Shown: positions 1 through 8,358 of the stretch, in pieces | How the letters are laid out: each line of letters begins with the position of its first letter | How positions within the stretch are numbered: position 1 is the stretch's first letter | Assembly (NCBI GenBank): GCA_022712835.1 | Contig: JAFLJU010000368.1 | Coordinates: 1 to 18,922, forward strand | Direction: 5' to 3' | DNA from: Desulfobacteraceae bacterium | GTDB taxonomy: Bacteria; Desulfobacterota; Desulfobacteria; Desulfobacterales; Desulfobacteraceae | Length of the DNA stretch: 18,922 bases | Position numbers and translations under genes: made by a program | The notes under the pieces: generated by a model | Told to the model about the DNA's origin: nothing | Databases searched by the model: none | Seen by the model: only the letters and a program-made list of their open reading frames with translations

Positions 1-1
1 C

Positions 2-370
2 CAGGCGCTAGACACCCTGAATTTAATGGCAAAGGGAAAAGGGGCAATCGCCATATTGGGGGATATGCTGGAACTGGGACGAGAATCGGATCAACTTCAC
101 AAAAAAATAGGAAAGGTTGCCGCAACAACACAGGTCTCCAGCTTATTTTTGTTTGGCAAACAAGTGTAACATATTCGTCAGGGCGCCCTTGAAAACGGGT
201 TTGAAAAGAAGCATATCTTTTGTGGAACCAAAGATGAGATTGCAGGCAAAATTTTACAACAAGCCCAAAGGGGAGACTGGATTTTATTCAAAGGCTCCCG
301 TGGCATGGCCATTGAAACCATTATTTCAGACATAAAAACCCAAATATCCAAAGAAAAAAGCCAAAAATAA
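2..370 (+). pseudogene. murF: UDP-MurNAc-tripeptide:D-Ala-D-Ala ligase, 3' end only, interrupted by an in-frame TAA
   Basis: This is the C-terminal domain of MurF, the cytoplasmic ATP-dependent ligase that adds D-Ala-D-Ala to UDP-MurNAc-tripeptide. The 5' part lies outside the window. Reading from base 2, the frame gives AILGDMLELG, typical of the Mur ligase C-terminal domain, and later WILFKGSRGMAIE, the MurF KGSRG signature near the C-terminus, ending in TAA at 368-370. Between them the frame is broken by TAA at 167-169 (FGKQV-stop-HIRQGALENGF). Both flanks read as MurF in the same frame, so this is a single nonsense codon, not a frameshift. It removes the last 66 residues. MurF is essential, so a sequencing error, a recent mutation or a second copy are all possible. 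The gene precedes mraY by 53 bp, the usual dcw order. Confidence 0.85.
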
Positions 371-423
371 CCATGAACAATATTACCAAAAACCCAACAA
401 ACCAAAAGGTAGCTTAAGTATCC

Positions 424-1503
424 ATGTTCTATAAGTTTATATATCCATTGAATGAATATTTTACCGCCTTAAATATATTCCGGTATATCACCTTTAGAAC
501 CATATATGGCAGCCTCACCGCATTTCTTATCTGTCTGCTGCTGGGTCCCTTTGTCATTCGGTGGCTTGGCAAAATGCAAATCGGGCAAATCATCCAGACA
601 GACGGTCCCCAATCCCACAAGGGAAAACAGGGAACCCCTACCATGGGCGGAATTCTGATTCTCTTTTCAATTTTCGTCTCAAGTGTTCTCTGGGGGAACC
701 TGACCAACCATTATGTTTCCATTCTTCTGTTAACCCTCCTGCTGTTTGGATTTATCGGTTTTACCGACGACTATTTAATGCAGGTCAAAAAAAGGAATAT
801 GGGATTTACCGCCAGGGGAAAATTCACCATCCAGATTCTTTTCGGCCTGCTCATCGGGTTTTTAATATATAAATGCCCGGATTTCACCACCACCCTGACC
901 CTTCCATTTTTCAAAGATTTTTCACCCGACCTAGGGATTTATTATATTCCCTTTGCCTGTCTGGTGATTGTGGGAACCTCCAATGCGGTTAACCTGACAG
1001 ACGGATTGGACGGATTGGCCATCGGTCCCTATATAGTTGCCAGTGTCACCTATATGTTTTTTGCCTATGTGGCCGGGCACACCCAGTTTGCAGATTATCT
1101 CCATGTTCGGCACATTGCATCGGCGGGAGAGATTACGGTCATCTGTGGAATTTTGGCGGGAGCTGGCCTGGGATTTCTCTGGTTTAATGCCCACCCGGCT
1201 CAAATTTTCATGGGGGATGCAGGATCTCTTCCCCTGGGGGCACTGCTGGGAACCGTGGCCGTGGTGACCAAACAGGAGATTTTATTGCTAATAGTCGGCG
1301 GGCTTTTTGTCATGGAAGCCTTGTCTGTGATCATCCAGGTTTCCTATTTTAAACTGACAAAGGGAAAACGAGTTTTCAGAATGGCACCCCTGCACCATCA
1401 TTTTGAGCTCAAGGGCTGGCATGAATCAAAAGTGATTGTGAGATTCTGGATCATCGCCATTGTCCTGGCCCTGATTTCATTGAGCACACTTAAAATAAGG
1501 TAA
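424..1503 (+). CDS. mraY: Phospho-N-acetylmuramoyl-pentapeptide transferase (lipid I synthase)
   Basis: MraY is a polytopic inner-membrane enzyme that transfers phospho-MurNAc-pentapeptide from UDP to undecaprenyl phosphate, giving lipid I. The 359 residues match the usual length. Visible signatures are TDGPQSH and GTPTMGG (about 59-76), the Asp pair FTDDY (D115, D116), NLTDGLDG (190-197), FMGDAGS (263-268) and the HHH triplet (324-326) before FELKGW. These include the Mg2+ and uridine site residues known for the family. About ten hydrophobic helices are evident. The N-terminus (YPLNEYFTALNIFRYITFR) aligns with the normal family start, so ATG 424 is kept although its AAGG is about 14 bp upstream, a weak ribosome site. 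The gene lies between murF and murD in a dcw operon. Confidence 0.97.
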   Translation: MFYKFIYPLNEYFTALNIFRYITFRTIYGSLTAFLICLLLGPFVIRWLGKMQIGQIIQTDGPQSHKGKQGTPTMGGILILFSIFVSSVLWGNLTNHYVSILLLTLLLFGFIGFTDDYLMQVKKRNMGFTARGKFTIQILFGLLIGFLIYKCPDFTTTLTLPFFKDFSPDLGIYYIPFACLVIVGTSNAVNLTDGLDGLAIGPYIVASVTYMFFAYVAGHTQFADYLHVRHIASAGEITVICGILAGAGLGFLWFNAHPAQIFMGDAGSLPLGALLGTVAVVTKQEILLLIVGGLFVMEALSVIIQVSYFKLTKGKRVFRMAPLHHHFELKGWHESKVIVRFWIIAIVLALISLSTLKIR

Positions 1504-1520
1504 AATAAGGCAAGGTAAGG
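1491..1520 (+). repeat. Tandem decamer at the mraY-murD junction
   Basis: TAAAATAAGG occurs twice in perfect tandem (1491-1500, 1501-1510), followed by a degenerate third copy CAAGGTAAGG (1511-1520). The second copy supplies the mraY stop codon. The AAGG at 1512-1515, six bases before the murD ATG, is the best Shine-Dalgarno candidate. The array therefore repeats AAGG four times just before murD. It looks like a local slippage duplication. Confidence 0.7.
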
Positions 1521-1521
1521 C

Positions 1522-2955
1522 ATGGAAAAAACAAAACAATCATATTATCTGGTCCTGGGGTTGGGCAGCTCCGGGATGTCCATGGCCAGGTTTCTCCATG
1601 CAAAGAGCATAAAGGTTGTGGCAACGGATATGGACGGGTCAAAGACAGGGGAGGAAAAAATCCTCCAGAAGTTAGGCATCAAAACCCAAATTGGCTTCCA
1701 TGACCCAAAAACCTTTAACAATGCCAGGGCAATCGTGGTCAGCCCCGGCGTCCCCCTGGATATGACCTACCTTAAAACGGCCGCCCAGAATGGGGTTTCC
1801 ATCCAAGGAGAATTGGATATTTTCTCCCAATACAATAAAACCCCGGTCATTGCCATCACCGGAACCAATGGCAAAACCACCACCACCACCCTGATCCGGG
1901 ATATGCTGGAAGCCAGTGGCCTATCCACCTTCATGGGCGGCAATATCGGCACCCCGTTGGTGGACTACCTCATGGAAGACACAACAGCAGACTGGATCGT
2001 GGCGGAAATTTCCAGTTTTCAGCTGGACCTTGCCCATCACTTCAAACCGCAAGTGGCGCTTTTATTAAATGTGGCCGAAGATCACCTGGATCGATACAAT
2101 GGATTTGAAGGCTATACAGAATCCAAATGGACAATTTTCAAAAACCAGACATTAGAAGATACAGCCATCATCAACCAGTGTATTGCAGGCTTTGAAAAAC
2201 GAGTACTTAAAATTGCCTCCCGAATATTTTCATTTTCATCCAGGCCCGATACAAAAATTGCAAATGCAAAAGCCCCCCAGACCCTGGCCCCGGCTGATGC
2301 AAAAATTGACGGTGACCAAATACTCGTCCAGACCCAGGAGGGCTCACACAATATCAACACAACCCGGTTAGGCGAACTACCGGGGATTCACAACCAGGAA
2401 AATATTGCGGCGGCTATCCTTGCAAGCCTTCTGGCAGAAGGTAACATTCAAGGGATCACAAAGGGACTTAAAAACTTTAAAAACCTTCCCCACCGGTTGG
2501 AATTTGTCCAAAAAGTCAATGGGATATCTTTTTATAATGATTCAAAGGCCACCAATACCGATGCAGTGGTACGGGCCCTTGAATCCTTTCAAAAGGATAT
2601 CATCCTGATCCTGGGCGGGAGGGAAAAGGAAACGGATTTTTCCCTCCTTGTCCCTATTTTATCCAAAACTGAAAATGCTGGGCAAAATGCTGGAAATAAA
2701 GTGAAGCTCATCATTGCCATGGGCGAAGCCAGGCAACATATCCAGGCGGCCTTAGGAAAAATCTGCCCGGTGTTGTTGGTAAACTCCATGGCCGAGGCCG
2801 TTGAAAAAGCGTATGAAGGTGCTGCTCCCGAAGAGATTGTATTGCTTTCTCCTGCATGTGCCAGCTTTGACATGTATGAAAATTATGGTGCCAGGGGCAA
2901 TGATTTCATTTCCCTGGTAATGGAAATAGAAAAAGGGGTGAAAAATGGAAAATAA
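1522..2955 (+). CDS. murD: UDP-N-acetylmuramoyl-L-alanine:D-glutamate ligase
   Basis: MurD is the cytoplasmic ATP-dependent ligase adding D-Glu to UDP-MurNAc-L-Ala. The 477-residue protein is slightly longer than the typical 440-460. It opens with a UDP-binding Rossmann segment (LVLGLGSSGMS, about 10-20), then the Mur ligase P-loop ITGTNGKTTTTT (about 112-123), the AEDHLDRY metal/substrate segment, PHRLEFV, FYNDSKATN and ILGGREKETDF. It closes with LLSPACASFDMYENYGARGNDF, the classic MurD C-terminal signature. ATG 1522 lies 18 bp after the mraY stop and has AAGG six bases upstream. The 3' end overlaps ftsW by 11 bp, indicating translational coupling. Nothing seems missing. Confidence 0.97.
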   Translation: MEKTKQSYYLVLGLGSSGMSMARFLHAKSIKVVATDMDGSKTGEEKILQKLGIKTQIGFHDPKTFNNARAIVVSPGVPLDMTYLKTAAQNGVSIQGELDIFSQYNKTPVIAITGTNGKTTTTTLIRDMLEASGLSTFMGGNIGTPLVDYLMEDTTADWIVAEISSFQLDLAHHFKPQVALLLNVAEDHLDRYNGFEGYTESKWTIFKNQTLEDTAIINQCIAGFEKRVLKIASRIFSFSSRPDTKIANAKAPQTLAPADAKIDGDQILVQTQEGSHNINTTRLGELPGIHNQENIAAAILASLLAEGNIQGITKGLKNFKNLPHRLEFVQKVNGISFYNDSKATNTDAVVRALESFQKDIILILGGREKETDFSLLVPILSKTENAGQNAGNKVKLIIAMGEARQHIQAALGKICPVLLVNSMAEAVEKAYEGAAPEEIVLLSPACASFDMYENYGARGNDFISLVMEIEKGVKNGK

Positions 2956-4075
2956 CAGTCCCATGAATCCTTTTTTCAGTGAAAAATGGCTCCTTTTTCC
3001 GGTTCTGATACTCTCTTGCATCGGTATTGTCATGGTATATTCCGCCAGTTCCTCCATCAGTATGGAAGATCACAACAATTTGTTTTATTACATGAAAAGA
3101 CAGGCCATGTTTTTTGGAATCAGCCTTTGTGTCATGTTTGTGACCGCCTCTTTTCCCTATCGACTTTATAGAAGCTTTGCCTATATCATTCTCATAGCTG
3201 CTCTGGGATTGCTCATTGCCGTGCTGGTTCCGTCCTTAAATATCAAAGCGGGGGGTGCCTACCGCTGGTTAAATCTGGGAGGATTTACCTTTCAGCCAGC
3301 CGAATTTGCTAAATTGGCCATGATCATTTTCATGGGATATTCCCTGGCAAAAAAACAAGAATTAATCGACCGATTTTCCATCGGATTTTTTCCCCATGCC
3401 GTTATTTTTGGCCTCTTTGCGGGGCTTATCATTCTACAGCCGGATTTTGGAACCATTGTCGTCATGGGAATGATCTGCTGGGGAATGATGTTCATAGCCG
3501 GTGTAAGGCTGCTCCATTTGCTAAGCCCACTGCCCCTGGTCATCCCCATCGTTTATTTCCTTGTTTTTAAGGTTGAATACCGGATGTTGCGTATTCTGAC
3601 CTTTATGAATCCCTGGGACGACCCGTTGAATACCGGGTACCAAATCACCAACTCTTTAAAAGCCATTGGCTCCGGGGGATTGTTCGGCAAGGGCATTGGC
3701 CTGGGGATGCAGAAAATGCACTACCTGCCTGAACCCCATACGGATTTCATTTTTGCCATTATAGGGGAAGAGCTCGGTTTAATTGGAGTCCTTGCTATTT
3801 TCTCACTCTATACCATGATCCTGATAACCGGCTCCCAGATTGCCAAGAATTCAGACACTATGTTTGGCACCATCACGGCAGCAGGGCTTACCCTGTATAT
3901 CGGGGTCCAGGTGATCATCAACACGGGAGTCGCATTGGGAGTGCTTCCCACCAAGGGGCTTACCCTGCCCTTTATCAGTTACGGCGGGACATCACTTGTG
4001 GTCAACATGGCTGCCATGGGAATTTTAATGAATATTGGGGCGTCAATCAGAAATGAAAAGGGCAGAAATGAATAA
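2945..4075 (+). CDS. ftsW: Septal peptidoglycan glycosyltransferase, SEDS family
   Basis: FtsW is an integral membrane SEDS protein that polymerises lipid II at the septum with its partner class B PBP (FtsI). The 376-residue product shows about ten hydrophobic helices. Conserved blocks are GIVMVYSASS (27-36), YRWLNLGGFTFQPAEFAK (106-123), NPWDDPLNTGYQ (222-233), PHTDFIFAIIGEELGLIG (264-281) and LTLPFISYGGTS near the C-terminus. Asp267 of the HTDF motif matches the acidic residue known to be required in SEDS polymerases. ATG 2945 sits within the murD 3' end with AAGGGG at 2933-2938, six bases upstream, which fixes the start. The adjacent murG and this position in a dcw cluster favour FtsW over RodA. 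Confidence 0.95.
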   Translation: MENNSPMNPFFSEKWLLFPVLILSCIGIVMVYSASSSISMEDHNNLFYYMKRQAMFFGISLCVMFVTASFPYRLYRSFAYIILIAALGLLIAVLVPSLNIKAGGAYRWLNLGGFTFQPAEFAKLAMIIFMGYSLAKKQELIDRFSIGFFPHAVIFGLFAGLIILQPDFGTIVVMGMICWGMMFIAGVRLLHLLSPLPLVIPIVYFLVFKVEYRMLRILTFMNPWDDPLNTGYQITNSLKAIGSGGLFGKGIGLGMQKMHYLPEPHTDFIFAIIGEELGLIGVLAIFSLYTMILITGSQIAKNSDTMFGTITAAGLTLYIGVQVIINTGVALGVLPTKGLTLPFISYGGTSLVVNMAAMGILMNIGASIRNEKGRNE

Positions 4076-5186
4076 TAATTCTAATGCCAATCAATTCAGG
4101 CTTGTTATTGCCGGTGGAAAAACAGGCGGACATCTCTTCCCGGGGATTGCGGTGGCCCAGGCCCTCACAGTAGCAGCCCCACTGCCCAAAATTCTTTTTA
4201 TCGGTACCGATGCCCCTTTTGAAGTGGATACCCTGGAAAGATATAAATTTCATCACAAGGCGATTGTGGCCAGACCCATTAAGGGCGGCAGTCTGTTCAG
4301 CAAACTTAAATCCGTAAGTGTTATCCTGGTCAGTCTGATTCAATCCTTGATCATCCTGATCCGGTTCAAACCAGATTATGTATTGGGCGTCGGGGGATTT
4401 TCGTCCTTTGCGGTTGTGATTGCGGCCTGGTTCTTACGAATCCCACGGGCCATCCAGGAACAAAATTCAATACCCGGCATCACCAACCGCATCCTTTCCC
4501 GATTTGTCGATACCATTTTTACCTCTTTTGAAACCACCAGGGGAATGGACCATCAATCTAAAACCCGCTTTGTTGGCAACCCCATGCGTCGGACGATTCC
4601 GGTGTCCCCAACAAAACCGGTCCGACAAACAGACAGCCCCGAAGTATTCACAATTTTGGTAACCGGCGGTAGCCAGGGTGCTGCCAGCATTAACCAGGCG
4701 TTTATACAGGCCATAAGACTCATGGATAACCTGGATCAGATAGATATCATCCACCAGACCGGACTTGCCCAGGAAAAGCAAATGCAACAAGCTTATGGGA
4801 CACTTAAGGTAAGTTCTAGGGTCCAGGCCTTTTTCCATGACATGCCAGCCCTCCAGGAAAAGGCCTCCCTTGTGATCACGAGAGCTGGTGCTGGCGCCAT
4901 CTCAGAATTGAGCGCAAAAGGGATACCGGCCATTCTGGTGCCTTTTCCCCATGCAGCCGATGACCACCAGACATTTAATGCAAAGATCATGGCAGACAAA
5001 GGGGCCGCCATCCTCATCGCCGACAAGGATCTTACAGGGCAGCTTTTAAAAAAAATAATCGAAGACCTGATGGCAAACCCGGCAAAATTGGAAGGAATGG
5101 GAATCGCCTTTAAACAGCTTGCCATGCCGGATGCGGATAAAATAATTGCAAGTGCAATTTTAAACACAAAAAGAACAGGGATTTAA
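4068..5186 (+). CDS. murG: Lipid II synthase (undecaprenyl-PP-MurNAc-pentapeptide GlcNAc transferase)
   Basis: MurG is a GT28 glycosyltransferase on the inner face of the cytoplasmic membrane that adds GlcNAc from UDP-GlcNAc to lipid I. From ATG 4068 the protein has 372 residues. Motifs are IAGGKTGGHLFPG (14-26, with His22), LGVGGFSSF (106-114), IQEQNSIPGITN (129-140), VTGGSQGAASIN (198-209) and TRAGAGAISEL (271-281) with the nearby donor-site HAADDHQTFNA. The open frame runs back to TTG 4035 and ATG 4053, but ATG 4068 has AAGGG five bases upstream and leaves a normal short N-terminus, so it is preferred. It overlaps ftsW by 8 bp. The first glycine-rich loop reads GGKTGGH rather than the common GGGTGGH. 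murC follows after 3 bp. Confidence 0.95.
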   Translation: MNNNSNANQFRLVIAGGKTGGHLFPGIAVAQALTVAAPLPKILFIGTDAPFEVDTLERYKFHHKAIVARPIKGGSLFSKLKSVSVILVSLIQSLIILIRFKPDYVLGVGGFSSFAVVIAAWFLRIPRAIQEQNSIPGITNRILSRFVDTIFTSFETTRGMDHQSKTRFVGNPMRRTIPVSPTKPVRQTDSPEVFTILVTGGSQGAASINQAFIQAIRLMDNLDQIDIIHQTGLAQEKQMQQAYGTLKVSSRVQAFFHDMPALQEKASLVITRAGAGAISELSAKGIPAILVPFPHAADDHQTFNAKIMADKGAAILIADKDLTGQLLKKIIEDLMANPAKLEGMGIAFKQLAMPDADKIIASAILNTKRTGI

Positions 5187-5189
5187 CCC

Positions 5190-6557
5190 ATGTATCAGCG
5201 TAATTATCATATCCATTTTGTGGGCATCGGCGGTATCGGCATGAGCGGGATTGCAGAATTACTGATCAATCTGGGGCATACCGTATCCGGCTCAGACCTG
5301 AAACTGTCCCCCATTACCCAGAGACTTGAAAAAAAGGGTGCCCAAATATTCCAGGGACATGCCAGAAATCAGATCCAGGGGGCCAATGTTATTGTCACCT
5401 CAACGGCCATTTCCGAAGGAAACCCGGAGGTGGTCCAGGCAAAACAAATGGGGGTTTCCATCATTCCCAGAGCTGAAATGCTGGCCGAACTCATGCGGAT
5501 GAAATATTCCATCGCCGTGTCCGGCGCACATGGAAAGACCTCCACCACGGCCATGATCTCCCAAATTTTAAATACCGCTGGTCTGGACCCAACCGTTATC
5601 ATTGGTGGCCTATTGCAGGGAATGGACACCAATGCCCTCCATGGCAAGGGAGACTTTATTGTGGCCGAAGCCGATGAAAGCGATGGGTCTTTCCTAAAAT
5701 ATTCACCATCCATTGCCGCTGTCACCAACATCGATCTGGAGCACCTTGATTTTTATAAAGACATTGAGCATATAAAGGACACATTTGTCCAGTTCATCAA
5801 TTCTGTCCCCTTTTACGGCCTGGCCATCCTCTGCCTGGACAATGAACATGTCCAGGATATACTTCCAAGGATCAATGTCCGGTACCTAACCTTTGGCATG
5901 AACGCACAATCTGATCTCCAGGCCATGGATATCAGTTTTAAGGACGGGAAAAGCAAATTTTGTGTGGTTTATCAGAACAAAGCGCTGGGCCAGATCAACC
6001 TGAACATTGCAGGCCAGCACAACATTTCCAATGCCCTGGCAGGAATTGCCACGGGCCTGGAACTAAAAATTTCCTTTTCCACTATAAAAGAAGCTCTGGA
6101 AAACATCAAAGGGGTTAAACGCCGCCTTGAGCTAAAAGGAGAAAAGAAAGAGATCCTGGTAATGGATGATTACGGTCACCACCCCACAGAGATCATGGCC
6201 ACCCTAACAGCTGTCCGGGAAAGTTATCCTACAAAACGCTTGGTAGTTGTGTTCCAGCCCCATCGATACACCAGAACCAAGGGGTTGTTTGATGAATTCA
6301 CTCAATCCTTTCACCAGTCAGCCTCCTTGATTGTGCTGCCCATTTATGCGGCCAGCGAAGCCCCAATCGAAGGGGTGGATTCATCATCCCTTTGTGAGGG
6401 TATAAGAGCCCATGATCATAAAGATGTGACCTTTGCCCCGGATTTTACCCAGGCCTTATCCATTATCACCCACAAGGTTACCAAAGGGGATCTGGTTTTG
6501 ACGCTTGGGGCTGGTGATATTTACACCCTGGGAGAGAAACTATTGGAGATATTATAA
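5190..6557 (+). CDS. murC: UDP-N-acetylmuramate:L-alanine ligase
   Basis: MurC is the cytoplasmic ligase that adds the first stem residue, L-Ala, to UDP-MurNAc using ATP. The 455-residue length is typical. It starts with HFVGIGGIGMSGIAE (9-23), the UDP-binding Rossmann loop, and the P-loop SGAHGKTSTT (111-120). It continues with VAEADESDGSF, NIDLEHLDFY, a C-terminal-domain block DDYGHHPTEI, FQPHRYTRTK, and LTLGAGDIYTLGE at the end. These distinguish MurC from Mpl and MurD. ATG 5190 is 3 bp after the murG stop. AGGG lies about nine bases upstream, a moderate ribosome site. The gene is followed by murB after 7 bp; no ddl gene lies between murB and ftsQ as it does in enterobacteria. Confidence 0.97.
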   Translation: MYQRNYHIHFVGIGGIGMSGIAELLINLGHTVSGSDLKLSPITQRLEKKGAQIFQGHARNQIQGANVIVTSTAISEGNPEVVQAKQMGVSIIPRAEMLAELMRMKYSIAVSGAHGKTSTTAMISQILNTAGLDPTVIIGGLLQGMDTNALHGKGDFIVAEADESDGSFLKYSPSIAAVTNIDLEHLDFYKDIEHIKDTFVQFINSVPFYGLAILCLDNEHVQDILPRINVRYLTFGMNAQSDLQAMDISFKDGKSKFCVVYQNKALGQINLNIAGQHNISNALAGIATGLELKISFSTIKEALENIKGVKRRLELKGEKKEILVMDDYGHHPTEIMATLTAVRESYPTKRLVVVFQPHRYTRTKGLFDEFTQSFHQSASLIVLPIYAASEAPIEGVDSSSLCEGIRAHDHKDVTFAPDFTQALSIITHKVTKGDLVLTLGAGDIYTLGEKLLEIL

Positions 6558-6564
6558 TAAACCG

Positions 6565-7485
6565 ATGACAATGGACAAAAAATATAATTTCCCAAAAACC
6601 TTCGGACTTATGTCCGAAGAACCCCTGAGCCGATATACCAGTTTCAGGGTGGGGGGCCCCGCAGATCTTTTGGCCCTACCATCGGACCGCCAGATGCTTA
6701 TATCCCTGCTTACCTTAGCAAAAAAAGAAAAGATGCCTGTCACCATCATCGGTGGCGGCACCAACACCCTGGTCTCTGACAAGGGGATAAGAGGGCTTGT
6801 CATTGTGCTTACGGCACTTAAAACCCATCCTAACATTCTGGAAGAGTATAGTACAAAAACAAACAAAACCATTCGTGTCGATGCGGGAGAACGCCTGTCA
6901 ACCATTTGTCAATTTGCCATGGACCAGGAACTTTCCGGACTTGAATTGTCTGCTGGTATCCCCGGTACCCTGGGAGGCGCCATCATGATGAATGCCGGAA
7001 CATCTACCTGGGATATTTCCCAGATTGTTACCGCAGTGGAAGTGGTTGACACAAAAAATGCCACTTATCAGACCATTGAACGAAAAAATCTTGCCTTCTC
7101 CTATCGCAAGCTTTCCCTGTCAAACCAAATCATTGTGGGCGCCCACCTGACATTGACCCAAGGTGATCCCGGCATGATAAAAGATACCTTTGCCCAAACA
7201 CTTAAAAACAAAAAGGCCACCCAGCCGATTTCCCAACCCAGTGCCGGATGTTTTTTTAAAAACCCCTCCCCGGATATGCCAGCCGGAAAACTGATTGAAG
7301 ATGCTGGATTAAAGGGGGTTCAGGTCAACGCAGCGAGAATATCAGACCTTCATGCCAATTTTATAATCAATACCGACAACGCAACGTGTGAAGATATATT
7401 GGCCCTGAAAAGACTGATTCTAAAAACCGTGTTTGAGAAATATCAGATTAACCTTAAAACGGAGGTAAAGGTAACAGGTGAATAA
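6565..7485 (+). CDS. murB: UDP-N-acetylenolpyruvoylglucosamine reductase
   Basis: MurB is the cytoplasmic FAD/NADPH enzyme that reduces UDP-GlcNAc-enolpyruvate to UDP-MurNAc. From ATG 6565 the protein has 306 residues. It shows LSRYTSFRVGGPAD (21-34), IIGGGTNTLVSD (61-72, FAD binding), SAGIPGTLGGAIMMNAG (129-145), FSYRKL (178-183, with the substrate-site Arg), SAGCFFKNP (226-234) and a C-terminal TEVKVTGE with the conserved Glu. The length and single-block C-terminus suit the shorter type II MurB class. The proton-donor position has Cys229 where Escherichia coli has Ser. The frame extends back to 6505 inside murC, but that segment is not MurB-like. ATG 6565 and ATG 6571 are both possible, as neither has a clear ribosome site. 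It overlaps ftsQ by 8 bp. Confidence 0.95.
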   Translation: MTMDKKYNFPKTFGLMSEEPLSRYTSFRVGGPADLLALPSDRQMLISLLTLAKKEKMPVTIIGGGTNTLVSDKGIRGLVIVLTALKTHPNILEEYSTKTNKTIRVDAGERLSTICQFAMDQELSGLELSAGIPGTLGGAIMMNAGTSTWDISQIVTAVEVVDTKNATYQTIERKNLAFSYRKLSLSNQIIVGAHLTLTQGDPGMIKDTFAQTLKNKKATQPISQPSAGCFFKNPSPDMPAGKLIEDAGLKGVQVNAARISDLHANFIINTDNATCEDILALKRLILKTVFEKYQINLKTEVKVTGE

Positions 7486-8356
7486 GCAAATGAAACAAAA
7501 CCGGTTTAAGCCGGAACCGTCTCCTCCCAAAGGCAAATCGACTAAGTTCGCTTCTAAAAGACCCGTTGGAAAAATGCTTGTCCTATTGGGGTTTGTTTTT
7601 CTAATGAGCCTTTCCGCAATCTGGGTCTTCGATGCCATCACCCAAAGCCCCTATTTTGCAATAAAGCAGGTGGATATTTCAGGAACCCATCGGGTCACAA
7701 AAGAGGAGATACGTAAATTATCAGGAGTGGCCGATCAGACCAATTTATTTGGGATAAATTTAAACACAATTGAACAACAAATCATCTCTCATCCCTGGAT
7801 TACAACGGCATCGGTCAAACGATCTTATTTTTCAACCCTTGTGGTGACCATTGTAGAACACGAACCCCTGGCCATTGTGAACATTGAAAACCTGGCGGAC
7901 ATTATCATCAATACCCAGGGGCGCCCGTTTAAAGAATATGACCCGAAAAAAGACCAATTAAATTTTTTACCCGTCATTTCCGGGGTTGATTTAAGCCGTG
8001 CCGATAATGGTTACCAATTTGAAGGTCCCTTGTTCAATGCGATCATGGATCTTCTCAAAATCCAGGGCTTTGGAAAAATCGATGAGGTTCGGGGGGATGA
8101 CAATATCGGAATCACCATTCTGACCCAAGATATTTACAATAAAAACCCCAACCACATCCAAAAGGTCATCCCCGTAAAATTAGGGTTTGAAAGGTTTGAG
8201 GAGAAGCGAACCAAGGCCATAAAAATCAGCGCATACATGGATACCTATTTTCCAGATAAAGCCATTAGCGCCATTGATCTTTACAACATTGAAAAAATTT
8301 TTATCACTACAAAAGAGACCAATACTCTGCACCACAATATTGAAAAGGGGGCTTAA
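7478..8356 (+). CDS. ftsQ: Cell division protein FtsQ (divisome POTRA protein)
   Basis: FtsQ is a bitopic inner-membrane protein that links early and late divisome parts through FtsB/FtsL. The 292-residue product has a basic Pro/Lys-rich cytoplasmic tail (1-32), one membrane helix (about 33-53: MLVLLGFVFLMSLSAIWVF) and a POTRA domain starting at YFAIKQVDISGTHRVTKEEI (about 59-78) and running to VTIVEHEPLAIV (about 123-134). A beta domain follows. The start is GTG 7478, overlapping the murB end, with GGAGGT at 7461-7466, eleven bases upstream. ATG 7490 in frame is an alternative but is further from that site. Sequence beyond POTRA is weakly conserved in this family, so the call also rests on its place between murB and ftsA. 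Confidence 0.92.
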   Translation: MNKQMKQNRFKPEPSPPKGKSTKFASKRPVGKMLVLLGFVFLMSLSAIWVFDAITQSPYFAIKQVDISGTHRVTKEEIRKLSGVADQTNLFGINLNTIEQQIISHPWITTASVKRSYFSTLVVTIVEHEPLAIVNIENLADIIINTQGRPFKEYDPKKDQLNFLPVISGVDLSRADNGYQFEGPLFNAIMDLLKIQGFGKIDEVRGDDNIGITILTQDIYNKNPNHIQKVIPVKLGFERFEEKRTKAIKISAYMDTYFPDKAISAIDLYNIEKIFITTKETNTLHHNIEKGA

Positions 8357-8358
8357 TT

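Noticed and set aside
167..169. Recoding of the murF TAA as an amino acid
   Set aside because: Selenocysteine uses TGA and pyrrolysine uses TAG. TAA ends mraY, murD, ftsW, murG, murC, murB and ftsZ here, so reassignment is not credible.
1860..1892. ACC codon run in murD as a microsatellite
   Set aside because: It encodes the Thr run directly after the P-loop GKT, a conserved position in Mur ligases, and is too short to claim phase variation.
4035..4067. Upstream TTG 4035 or ATG 4053 as the murG start
   Set aside because: The extra residues are not MurG-like, and ATG 4068 has a well-placed AAGGG. A start inside ftsW that far back is unnecessary.
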